A stretch of DNA of 64,000 bases. It comes from JAENVT01 sp039931555. Lineage in GTDB: Bacteria > Actinomycetota > Acidimicrobiia > Acidimicrobiales > Ilumatobacteraceae. The stretch lies in the NCBI GenBank assembly GCA_039931555.1, contig JBDTRP010000102.1, positions 1-64,000 of the forward strand. Reading direction: 5' to 3'. How positions within the stretch are numbered: position 1 is the stretch's first letter; the number at the start of each line of letters is the position of its first letter. This document shows, in pieces, positions 43,542-51,511 of this stretch. Position numbers and translations under genes: made by a program. A model generated the notes under the pieces. The model saw only the letters and a program-made list of their open reading frames with translations. It was not told the DNA's origin and did no database searches.

Positions 43542-43556
43542 TGCATAATGTATACG
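43542..43556. promoter_or_regulatory. GntR-type operator (copy 4)
   Basis: TGCATAATGTATACG, matching the palindromic copy 1 at 12 of 15 positions. It lies between the second GntR gene and the TauE/SafE gene, sixteen bases before the latter's start. Confidence 0.72.
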
Positions 43557-43571
43557 AACGGGAGGCAGCTG

Positions 43572-44333
43572 GTGACAGACATTTCAGGAATGGCCCACCT
43601 CGCAGCTGGCGCTGCTGCAGTTGGGGCTGGCGTTGTGAACGCCGTCGCCGGTGGGGGAACCCTGATCTCGTTCCCCGTATTGACCGCCATCGGCATACCG
43701 TCGATCAGGGCGAACGCCACCAACACTGTCGCATTGTGCCCTGGATACGTCGGCGGCACCTACGCTCAGCGTGCAGACCTGACCGGTCTGCGGCGGGTCC
43801 TGCGGCCACAGCTCGTTGCGGCGGTGCTCGGTGGTTTGGCGGGTTCGGTCCTGCTGATCGTCAGCAGCGAGGCCGTGTTCCGCCAGATCGTGCCCTTTCT
43901 CATCCTCGCTGCCTGTGCGCTGCTCGCCGTGCAGGACCGTCTACGTAGGTGGCTGCTGTCGAGAACTCGACACGTCGGGTCGCACGCCGTTCTCGAGGTC
44001 TCGGCCGTTACGGTCGCATCGATCTACGGCGGGTACTTCGGTGCTGGCCTCGGCATCATGCTGATGGCGGTGCTCGGGCTGTTCTCCGAGCTCCCGTTCA
44101 ACCGCTTGAACGCCGTCAAGCAGATGCTGTCGTTGCTCGTCAACATCTCTGCCGCATCGTTCCTCGTCTTTTCCGGCAAGGTCGAATGGACCATCGTCGC
44201 CGTCATGGCGCCCGCCAGCTTGCTCGGCGGTCACCTCGGAGGCAGAGTGGCCAGCTCGCTACCGCCGGAGAAGATGCGCGCAGCGGTCATCGCGTTCGGT
44301 GTAGTTGTAGCCATCGTCTACCTCGTGCGGTGA
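43572..44333 (+). CDS. TauE/SafE family membrane transporter
   Basis: 253 residues from the GTG at 43572, preceded by GGGAGG with correct spacing; the longer frame runs back into the operator. Eight hydrophobic helices and the two family repeats are visible: GAGVVNAVAGGGTLISFPVL with ATNTVALCPGYVGG, and YGGYFGAGLGIMLMAVLGLF with LNAVKQMLSLLVNISA. TauE/SafE proteins move sulfonates or small organic anions, usually outwards. With operator copy 4 it belongs to the same regulon and may remove or admit an acidic product. Confidence 0.88.
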   Translation: MTDISGMAHLAAGAAAVGAGVVNAVAGGGTLISFPVLTAIGIPSIRANATNTVALCPGYVGGTYAQRADLTGLRRVLRPQLVAAVLGGLAGSVLLIVSSEAVFRQIVPFLILAACALLAVQDRLRRWLLSRTRHVGSHAVLEVSAVTVASIYGGYFGAGLGIMLMAVLGLFSELPFNRLNAVKQMLSLLVNISAASFLVFSGKVEWTIVAVMAPASLLGGHLGGRVASSLPPEKMRAAVIAFGVVVAIVYLVR

Positions 44334-44435
44334 ATCTCGGTAGAACTCCGATGATGGGAGACGGTGGCGAGTCCGACACTCGTGATCGATGTCAGCTCCG
44401 TTGTCGACCCGGTCGGGTCATTCTCAGCTGCGTGG

Positions 44436-44618
44436 CTATCGGTAGTTGGTGAGCGCGTTGCCTCGGTTGGCCTGGACCCAGCGATCGACCTCGTTGCGTT
44501 CGAACCGGATGAGGTGGCCGATCTTCACGTACCGGACCCGCCGCTCGGCGGTGGTGCGACGCACGTAGCGAACCGAGACGCCAAGTTCGTTTGTTGACCC
44601 TGCGGCAGTACACGTCAC
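44436..44618 (-). CDS. Excisionase-like helix-turn-helix protein
   Basis: 60 residues from the GTG at 44618. ELGVSVRYVRRTTAERRV, then YVKIGHLIRFERNEVDRWVQ is the MerR-like winged helix of Xis/HTH_17 proteins, complete from helix 1 to the final helix. The N-terminus before Leu13 is not typical, so a few residues may have been lost. Such proteins bend att DNA to allow excision, or act as small regulators. It lies just downstream of a broken integrase start on the same strand. Confidence 0.72.
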   Translation of the reverse strand: MTCTAAGSTNELGVSVRYVRRTTAERRVRYVKIGHLIRFERNEVDRWVQANRGNALTNYR

Positions 44619-44639
44619 AGGACGGTGACTACTACTTAA

Positions 44640-44845
44640 CCGTCACCGTTGGCAGCGAGGCTCGCACGCGCTCCCACTCAGTTTCGCGGACGTCACACTG
44701 GCAAGCTCGGTGGCGAGCGCTTCCGCATCGGCCGGTCGGCTCCCGCCGGGCGCCACCGCCGTCGCTCGCATCCGGTGACGGGATCGAGGACTTCGTAGGT
44801 CACCGCATAGTGCTGGTTGCCCTTGCACAAAAGGTAGCCCTTCAT
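44640..44845 (-). pseudogene. Tyrosine integrase N-terminal fragment
   Basis: ATG 44845 follows GAGGAG and gives MKGYLLCKGNQHYAVTYEVL then DPVTGCERRRWRPAGADRP, the arm-binding N-terminal domain of phage-type integrases. The homology then moves to another frame as DAEALATELASVTSAKL and ends near 44650. The core-binding and catalytic domains are absent. Together with the adjacent excisionase-like gene this is the remains of a recombination module. Confidence 0.65.
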
Positions 44846-45055
44846 GTCGATGTCTCCTCTCGGCCGGCCGGGTGCTCAGCCGGTGGAAGACATCGGTAGA
44901 ACCGCGTCTTCGCAGCAGATCAGCCGTCTGGACAGTCAGCCGCTTGCGTACGGGCCGATACAGGACGGGGTCGGCGCGCTCACAGCTCGCACGTTCTGGG
45001 ACAGGTTGATCGGGTTGGCAGACGTGGTGAGTCGGGGATGGCGATGACCTGGGTT

Positions 45056-45748
45056 TCACGACGGTTCGGATTCGGCGGCGACGACGTCGGCGAACGATCG
45101 CGTGATCGTCGTGGGATGGGTGATCGCGGTGCCGACGACGACGGCCCATGCTCCGCGGCGAATGGATTCGGCCGCGTCGCTCGGGGAGCGGATGCGACCT
45201 TCGGCGATCACTGGGACCGTGCACTGGGCGACGAGGTCGTCGATCAGCTCCCAGTCGGGACCGGGCGTCGTCGGGCGCTCGCCGCTGTACCCGCCCAGGG
45301 TGGTGCCGATGAGGTCGGCACCCGCGCTTTGGGCGTCGGTCGCGTCGCCGGCAGATCCGCAGTCCGCCATCACCAGCACATCGGGCCACTGCGCCTTCAG
45401 TGCCAGGATCGTTTCCTGGAGCGATCGGCCGTCGGGTCGGGGCCGACGAGTACCGTCGGTGGCGACGATCTCCACGCCGGTCGCGGCGACAGCCATGCAA
45501 TCGTCGAGCGTCGGCGTGATGTAGACATCGGAGCTGCCCACTTTGACCAGCCCGATGAGTGGGACGTCGAGGACCGCCCGCATCGCACGGAGATCACCGA
45601 GGCCCTTCGCGCGGATGCCGATGGCACCACCGGCGACCGCGGCTTGCGCGACCTGGGTCATCGTGCGCGGATCGAGCATTGGCTCGCCCGGGTACGCCTG
45701 GCAGGAGACGATCAGCCCGCCACGAACTCGTTCCAACACCTCGCTCAC
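45056..45748 (-). CDS. nanE: N-acetylmannosamine-6-phosphate 2-epimerase
   Basis: 230 residues, TIM barrel. NanE-type motifs: GGLIVSCQAYPGEPM at the start, GAIGIRAKGL, PLIGLVKVGSSDVYITPT with the catalytic-region Lys, EIVATDGTRRPRPDG, VLVMADCGSAGDA, GTTLGGYSG and VIAEGRIRSP. It converts N-acetylmannosamine-6-phosphate to N-acetylglucosamine-6-phosphate in sialic acid breakdown. The start overlaps the stop of the ROK kinase gene, and it is the last gene of a seven-gene transport and catabolism operon. Confidence 0.92.
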   Translation of the reverse strand: MSEVLERVRGGLIVSCQAYPGEPMLDPRTMTQVAQAAVAGGAIGIRAKGLGDLRAMRAVLDVPLIGLVKVGSSDVYITPTLDDCMAVAATGVEIVATDGTRRPRPDGRSLQETILALKAQWPDVLVMADCGSAGDATDAQSAGADLIGTTLGGYSGERPTTPGPDWELIDDLVAQCTVPVIAEGRIRSPSDAAESIRRGAWAVVVGTAITHPTTITRSFADVVAAESEPS

Positions 45749-46695
45749 GACTCTCGGTCCTCGTCCGGCCGGGTCTCATCGACGGCATCGAACACTGCGC
45801 GCGCAGCGCCGAGTAACGCAGCCGCCGGACCCAACTCGGCGCGCACGATCGGGATCGCAGCGAGCGCGTCGATGAGATCCGCCCGACAGGTGTCGATCAT
45901 CGGCTCCCACCACACCGCCCCCGACTCCGCGACACCACCTCCAACGACGACACAGGCAGGGTCGATCGTGGTGACGAGACCGGCGATGGCGTGACCCAAG
46001 CCGAGCGCGGCGTCTCTGACGATGCGGCGTGCGACTGGTTCGCCGGCTTCGGCTCGCTCGATGACCGTTCGAGCGTCCGTATCGGCACCGGTCAGCGTCC
46101 GGTACCGGCGCGCCATGGACGCGCCGGACGCGAGTGCCTCGAGATGGCCCTCGCGCGAGCAAGGGCACCTCAGTCCCTCCGCGCCAGGCGTGGGGACATG
46201 GCCGATTTCGCCGGCGGCGTGATGCTCGCCGGTCCACAGCCGGCCGCCGACGATGATGGCGCCGCCGATCCCGGTGCCGACCGCGATCATCAGGGCCGAA
46301 GATGCAGTGCGGGCGGCGCCGAGCCATGCCTCACCGAGCGCATGCGCGTCGACGTCGTTGTGAACCACGACAGCGGGCAGATCACCGCCGAGCCGCTCGC
46401 CGATTCCGGAACGCACGTCGGTGCCGGCCCACCCGCCGATGGTGTCGGTCGAGGAGACGATGCGCCCCGAACGTGTGTCGACGGCGCCGGCGGTACCGAT
46501 ACCGACCCCGGCGATGCCACCTGTTTCACTGGTGACCAGGTCCGCGACCAACTCCGCGACAGCGTCGAGGACGGCGCCCGGCCCCTGGTCTGCTGGAGTC
46601 GGCGATTCGCGTCGCTCCGACATCTCACCGTCGACGGTGACGAGCGCTGCAGCGATCTTCGTCCCTCCGATATCGACGGCGAGCGCCCGCCTCAT
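45745..46695 (-). CDS. nanK: ROK family kinase, probable N-acetylmannosamine kinase
   Basis: 316 residues. The ATP-binding motif is ALAVDIGGTKIAAALV, the catalytic Asp is in HNDVDAHALGEAW, and GTGIGGAIIVGG follows. The ROK zinc site reads GHVPTPGAEGLRCPCSREGH: the first His and two Cys are present, but the third Cys of the usual CxCGxxGC is His. Phosphorylates a hexosamine, most likely ManNAc given nanE downstream and a NanA-like lyase upstream; the family alone does not fix the substrate. Confidence 0.87.
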   Translation of the reverse strand: MRRALAVDIGGTKIAAALVTVDGEMSERRESPTPADQGPGAVLDAVAELVADLVTSETGGIAGVGIGTAGAVDTRSGRIVSSTDTIGGWAGTDVRSGIGERLGGDLPAVVVHNDVDAHALGEAWLGAARTASSALMIAVGTGIGGAIIVGGRLWTGEHHAAGEIGHVPTPGAEGLRCPCSREGHLEALASGASMARRYRTLTGADTDARTVIERAEAGEPVARRIVRDAALGLGHAIAGLVTTIDPACVVVGGGVAESGAVWWEPMIDTCRADLIDALAAIPIVRAELGPAAALLGAARAVFDAVDETRPDEDRES

Positions 46696-47609
46696 TTCCC
46701 GAGTCCGACGTCGCGCAGGATCGCCGCAATCTGTGAAACCTCGTCCTCATCGAGATGGGAGAGCGGTGCGGGCATGGACCCGGACTCCAACACCCCGAGG
46801 CATGCCAGTGCGGCTTTGAACGCGCCGATGCCGCTGGCGTCTGCGGAGCGTTCCTGCGGGACGAACACGATGTCGAAGAGCCGAGCGAGACGTTGCTGCT
46901 CGGCGCGCGCTGCCTCCCAATCGCCTCTCTGCGCCGCTTGCCAGAGACGCACGTAGCCAGCCGGGTCGACGTTGGCGAGTCCCGGAACAGCCCCGTCGGC
47001 ACCGGCAAGGAACATCTCGTCGCATTTCACCTCGTGGCCGGTCAAGAGCGCCAACGGGTGGCCGGCTTCGGTGTTCGCAGCGAGCAACTGGCGGAACGCG
47101 TTGTCGTCGCCGGAGGAGTCCTTGACCGCGGAGATCACGCCGTCACTCGCCAGCGCCATGAGCAGTTCGGTCTCGAGCTTGCGATGCACGCGAATGGGGA
47201 TGTCGTACGCGAGAACCGGAATCGATACCGCGTTCGCGATCATTCGGAAGTGGCGATCGATCTCGGCGGCATCGTTCAAGGCGTACATCGGGACAGTGAC
47301 CACGATTGCGTCGGCGCCAGCCGATTCGGCCCGGCGGCCCTGATCGATGACGCGGCGTGCCGTGAGGTCAAGCGCTCCCACGACGACGGGTACCCTGCCG
47401 GCGTTGCGGTCGACGACGTTGCCGATCACGGTCTCGCGTTCGTCGTCGGTGAGGTAGGCCACCTGCCCTGACGATCCCAGGACGAAGAGGCCGTCTACAT
47501 GGTGGTCGACGAGGTGGTCGACGAGACGGCGCAGGCTGTCGACGTCGACAGTTCCGTCGGGGGACATGGGCGTGAGGACGGGCGGCACAATGCCTTGGAA
47601 GCTGGTCAT
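46692..47609 (-). CDS. NanA-like N-acetylneuraminate lyase (DHDPS family)
   Basis: 305 residues of the class I aldolase TIM barrel. GIVPPVLTPMSPDGTVDVDS opens the barrel, the phosphate/carboxylate motif is GSSGQVAYLTDDER, the Tyr is in VLAYDIPIR and the Schiff-base Lys is in ISAVKDSSGDDN. The family includes N-acetylneuraminate lyase, dihydrodipicolinate synthase and keto-deoxy-sugar aldolases. Neighbouring nanE, nanK-like and nagAB genes make sialic acid cleavage to ManNAc and pyruvate the best guess. GGAG precedes the ATG; the kinase gene overlaps its end. Confidence 0.85.
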   Translation of the reverse strand: MTSFQGIVPPVLTPMSPDGTVDVDSLRRLVDHLVDHHVDGLFVLGSSGQVAYLTDDERETVIGNVVDRNAGRVPVVVGALDLTARRVIDQGRRAESAGADAIVVTVPMYALNDAAEIDRHFRMIANAVSIPVLAYDIPIRVHRKLETELLMALASDGVISAVKDSSGDDNAFRQLLAANTEAGHPLALLTGHEVKCDEMFLAGADGAVPGLANVDPAGYVRLWQAAQRGDWEAARAEQQRLARLFDIVFVPQERSADASGIGAFKAALACLGVLESGSMPAPLSHLDEDEVSQIAAILRDVGLGK

Positions 47610-47639
47610 GGGGTCTCCTTCGGGATGGTCAGCCGGGTA

Positions 47640-48458
47640 TCACAGCAGCGACGGCACCGCGTCGAGGAGGGTGCGCGTGTAGTCGGACTGCGGATTCTGA
47701 AAGACCTCGTCGGCTGGTCCGGTCTCGACGATCTTGCCGGCGAGCATGACGGCAATCCGATCGGAGACGTAGCGAACGGTATTCATGTCGTGGCTGATGA
47801 ACACGAGGCCCAGGCCGAGTTGGCCCTTGAGGTCGGTCAGGAGGTTCAGGACCTGGGCGCGCACGGAGACGTCGAGGGCCGACGTCGGTTCGTCAGCCAC
47901 GATCACGTCGGGTTCGAGTGCCAGGGCGCGTGCGATCGCGACCCGCTGGCGTTGCCCGCCGGAGATCTGCCGTGGCAGCACATCGAGCACCGATTGGGGC
48001 AGTCCCACGAGATCGAGCAGCTCGCGGACCCGGTGCTCGCGCTCGGCGGGTGAGCCGATGCGATGCACCTTGAGCGGATCGGTGAGCACGTCGCGAACGA
48101 TCAGACGAGGGTTGAGCGCCGTCGCCGGATCCTGGAAGACGACCGACACCGCCCGGCCGAGCCGCTTGCGTCCGGCACCGTCGAGCTTCATGCGCTCACC
48201 GAAGTACAGCACGTCGCCCTGGGTGACCGGCTGCAGGCCGACCATCGCTTTGGCAAGGGTCGTCTTGCCGCAGCCCGATTCGCCGACCAGACCCAACGTC
48301 TCGCCACGGTTGACCGACACACTGACACCATCGACAGCGCGCACGAGGTCGGGCCGGAACAGCTTGCCCGTTCGCGACTTGTGGACGACGTGCACGTCGC
48401 GTAACTCGATCACCGGCGTCGAGTTCGCTGGTGTCGCCGGCACTGGTGGCGCAGTCAT
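47640..48458 (-). CDS. ABC importer ATPase, OppF/SatD type
   Basis: 272 residues. Walker A GESGCGKTTLAKAMVG, Q-loop VFQDPATALNPRL, signature ISGGQRQRVAIARAL, Walker B VIVADEPTSALDVSV and H-loop ISHDMNTVRYVS are all present. It lacks the Cys-containing C-terminal extension of many oligopeptide ATPases. The start overlaps the stop of the fused permease-ATPase gene by 4 bases. It is part of a peptide/opine-family importer that probably brings in sialic acid. Confidence 0.92.
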   Translation of the reverse strand: MTAPPVPATPANSTPVIELRDVHVVHKSRTGKLFRPDLVRAVDGVSVSVNRGETLGLVGESGCGKTTLAKAMVGLQPVTQGDVLYFGERMKLDGAGRKRLGRAVSVVFQDPATALNPRLIVRDVLTDPLKVHRIGSPAEREHRVRELLDLVGLPQSVLDVLPRQISGGQRQRVAIARALALEPDVIVADEPTSALDVSVRAQVLNLLTDLKGQLGLGLVFISHDMNTVRYVSDRIAVMLAGKIVETGPADEVFQNPQSDYTRTLLDAVPSLL

Positions 48459-50518
48459 ATGACCTCCGCCGCAAGGATCTCGGCGAGCGCATCGGTGCGT
48501 GCGTACAGATGATCGGACCCATCGACTCGTCGCAGCACTGGCTTCTGATCGAGTCCGACCGTCGGATGTGCCGAGCGCGGTGCGAAACGGTCGCCGGCGA
48601 CGAACTCTCGCGGCGACGGCACGACGCCGGGCACCTGATGGAGCCGCCCGACGCCAGCCTCGATCGAGAGCACCGCCCCGAGCAGGCCACGTGTGTAGTC
48701 GTGGATCGGGTTGGACATCAGTTCCTGTGTGGCTGCCTGTTCGACGACCTGGCCGGCGTACATCACCGTGATGCGATGCGACACCTCGGCCACCAGCGCC
48801 AGGTCGTGGGAGACGAACACCATCGCAAACCCCAACGACTGACGCAGCTCGCTGAGCAGACCGACGACCTGAGCCTGGACGGTGACGTCGAGTGCGGTGG
48901 TGGGCTCATCTGCAATCACCAGCCGCGGGTTGCGCGTCAGCGCCATCGCAATCAGCACGCGCTGGCGCTGACCGCCCGACAGCTCGTGGGGATACGACGC
49001 GAGCGTTCGTTTCGGATCGAGGTCGACGAGCTCGAGTAGTTCCTTGGCACTTCGTTGGCCGCCCCGCGAGGTCAGCTGGCGCATCTGCGCCCGGATCAGC
49101 ATCGACGGGTTGAGCGAGCTGAGCGCATCTTGGTAGATCATGCTCATCTCGTGGCCCCGGAAGGCGTTGCGCTGCTTTGGACCGAGGGTGAGGAGGTCTT
49201 GGCCGTCGAAGTTCACCGATCCCCGTACCCGGGCTGTGTCCGGGAGGAGACCCATGATCGCTAACGCCATCAGCGACTTGCCGCACCCGGATTCGCCCAC
49301 CAGTCCCATCACCTCGCCCGGCCGAACCTCGAACGAGACCCGGTCGACGATGTCGACGTCGCCGTGCGCGGCAGGGAACGCGATCGACAGATCGTCGACG
49401 ACGAGGAGCGGCTCGGTCTTCGAGGTGTCGAGCACGAGCCGGTCGGTACGACCTGCCTCGGCAGCGGCGAGGGCGTCGAGGCGGATGGTGAGCTGAGCGG
49501 CCTGACTCTCGTAGGCGGCGACCATCACCTCGGCCGAGTCGTCTGCCTCGTCGGCCTCGCCGTCCTTGCCAGGCCGTGCCTGCGGCGCGGCCAGCGCGTC
49601 GGTGAGACCCTCCGACAAGATGTTGAGACTGAGCGTGGTGATCAAGATGAACAGGCCTGGGAAGAAGGTCGGCCACCAGTGCCCCGACAACAGCAGCTCC
49701 TTGCCCTCCGACAACATGTTGCCCCACGTCGGCGTGTTGACCGACGTGATGCCGGCCCCGATGAACGACAGCGAGGCCTCGAACACGATCGCGTCAGCCA
49801 CCAGGACAGTCGCGAACACCATGATCGGTGCGAGACAGTTGCGCGAAACGTGCTTGAGCAGAATCCAGCTCGTCCGCGACCCCATCACCCGTGACGCGGC
49901 GACGTAGTCCTCACCGAATTGGCTGATCACGTTGGCGCGCACGACCCGGGTGAGCTGCGGGATGTACAGGAAGGCGATCGCGATGATCACCACCGGAAGC
50001 ACCGGCATTCGAGACGACAGCGAGATCACGAGCACCGCGGCGAGGGCGATGCCGGGGAAGCTCATGATGATGTCGAGGAGTCTCATCAGTACCTCCGACA
50101 CCACCTTGCCGGCAGTCGCGGCGATGGATCCGAGGACGGCGGCGATGGCGAGCGCAAGCGCTGTAGTCAGCAGACCCACGGCCAGCGAGACCCGGGCTCC
50201 GTACACGAGTCGGGAGTAGATGTCGCGACCGACGTCATCGGTACCGAACCAGAACTTGGCGTTCGGGGCAATCGAGTTGTCCGGAACTGTCTGCTCGCCG
50301 ACCCCTTCGATGTTGACGGTGTTCAACACGACCATGTCAGCAGGGACCAGGCCGGAAGCACCGGGGCTGTATCGGGCCACCACCGGGGCGAACAACGCCA
50401 TCACCACCAGGAGCCCCAGCACGAAGACAGCAATCCTCGATGCCCACGGCAACGCCCGGAATCCCGAGAACCGCAATCCCGGCCGTGCGAGCTTGTCGCG
50501 CGATTCTGCCGACAGCAT
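48455..50518 (-). CDS. Fused ABC permease (DppC type) and ATPase (DppD type)
   Basis: 687 residues in one chain. Residues about 1-305 form a DppC-type permease (FGTDDVGRDIYSRLVYGAR, EAA loop DYVAASRVMGSRTSWILLKH, LSFIGAGITSVNTPTWG). A charged linker of about 60 residues follows, then a complete ATPase from about 365 (Walker A GESGCGKS, Q-loop IYQDALSSLNPSM, LSGGQRQRVLIAMAL, LVIADEPTTALD, SHDLALVAEVS). The usual Cys motif in the C-terminal extension is gone: the position reads GDRFAPRSAHP. The same fusion is known in SatC of Haemophilus-type sialic acid importers. Confidence 0.92.
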   Translation of the reverse strand: MLSAESRDKLARPGLRFSGFRALPWASRIAVFVLGLLVVMALFAPVVARYSPGASGLVPADMVVLNTVNIEGVGEQTVPDNSIAPNAKFWFGTDDVGRDIYSRLVYGARVSLAVGLLTTALALAIAAVLGSIAATAGKVVSEVLMRLLDIIMSFPGIALAAVLVISLSSRMPVLPVVIIAIAFLYIPQLTRVVRANVISQFGEDYVAASRVMGSRTSWILLKHVSRNCLAPIMVFATVLVADAIVFEASLSFIGAGITSVNTPTWGNMLSEGKELLLSGHWWPTFFPGLFILITTLSLNILSEGLTDALAAPQARPGKDGEADEADDSAEVMVAAYESQAAQLTIRLDALAAAEAGRTDRLVLDTSKTEPLLVVDDLSIAFPAAHGDVDIVDRVSFEVRPGEVMGLVGESGCGKSLMALAIMGLLPDTARVRGSVNFDGQDLLTLGPKQRNAFRGHEMSMIYQDALSSLNPSMLIRAQMRQLTSRGGQRSAKELLELVDLDPKRTLASYPHELSGGQRQRVLIAMALTRNPRLVIADEPTTALDVTVQAQVVGLLSELRQSLGFAMVFVSHDLALVAEVSHRITVMYAGQVVEQAATQELMSNPIHDYTRGLLGAVLSIEAGVGRLHQVPGVVPSPREFVAGDRFAPRSAHPTVGLDQKPVLRRVDGSDHLYARTDALAEILAAEVI

Positions 50519-51483
50519 CAGATGCTCCTGATCCGTGGGTTGACGAGAACGTAGAGCACGTCGACGACGATGTTGATGACGATGAAGGCGAGCGCAACGG
50601 TGACCGTCACACCCTGCACGATGTTGACGTCGTTACGGGTGATTCCCTGGAAGATCAACTGACCCATGCCCTGGATGTTGAAGATGATCTCGATGACGAG
50701 CGCGCCACCCATGAGGTACCCGATGCGAAGACCGAGCACCGTGAGTGGGGTGATCAGGGCGTTGCGGAACACGTTGCGGCCGATCACGATCGGGCGGGGG
50801 ATACCGGCGCCGATCGCGGTTCGTACATAGTCCCGATCGAGCTCTTCGACCATGGCCGTTCGAACGACGCGGGTGAGCGAGCCTGCGACCGGGACAGCCA
50901 GCGCGAACGCCGGCAGGGCGATCTGCTTGACGTATCCGCCAGGGTCATCGGCGAACGACTTCCAGTCGGTGACGACCACCGGAAACCAACCCAACCCACC
51001 CGGAATGTTCCCGAATGCCTGGATGAGCAGCAGTGCCAACCAGAACGACGGTGTTGCGAGGAACGCGATCGAGAAAACCCTGAGTAGATGGTCGGGCCAG
51101 CGGTCACGATACAGCGCGGCGATGACCCCGAACGGAACAGCGAGCGCCAACGCGATCGCGAGACCGATGAACGTCAACTGCAGGGTGATCGGGAAATTGT
51201 GTCCCACCATCTTGCTGATCGCCACCCCATTGAACGACTCCCCCAGATCACCGTGCACGAGGTCGTCGACGTACCGTCCGTACTGGACCATCAGCGGGTC
51301 GTCGAGTTGGCGTTCCGACCGGTAGGAGGCGAGCGCCTCTGTCGACGCGCTCTCGCCGAGCGCGAGGCGCGCCGGGTCGGCGGTCGACAACGACATGACG
51401 ACGAACACCAACAAGGTGACGCCGAGGACCATGATCGGCAACGCGACGAGACGCCTGCCGAGCAATCGGAGCAAGTTGGACAT
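50518..51483 (-). CDS. ABC importer permease, DppB/SatB type
   Basis: 321 residues with six membrane helices, starting MSNLLRLLGRRLVALPIMVL. The family loop ALGESASTEALASYRSERQL, the EAA segment DYVRTAIGAGIPRPIVIGRN and the late EIIFNIQGMGQLIFQ are in place. It pairs with the permease half of the fused protein; the two genes share one base at their junction (50518). Confidence 0.92.
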   Translation of the reverse strand: MSNLLRLLGRRLVALPIMVLGVTLLVFVVMSLSTADPARLALGESASTEALASYRSERQLDDPLMVQYGRYVDDLVHGDLGESFNGVAISKMVGHNFPITLQLTFIGLAIALALAVPFGVIAALYRDRWPDHLLRVFSIAFLATPSFWLALLLIQAFGNIPGGLGWFPVVVTDWKSFADDPGGYVKQIALPAFALAVPVAGSLTRVVRTAMVEELDRDYVRTAIGAGIPRPIVIGRNVFRNALITPLTVLGLRIGYLMGGALVIEIIFNIQGMGQLIFQGITRNDVNIVQGVTVTVALAFIVINIVVDVLYVLVNPRIRSI

Positions 51484-51511
51484 GGTGGCGAAGGACCTGA
51501 GCGAGGTCGGC

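Noticed and set aside
45038..45994. 318-residue plus-strand frame opposite nanE
   Set aside because: Gly/Asp/Arg-rich antisense shadow; nanE and the kinase on the minus strand are unambiguous.
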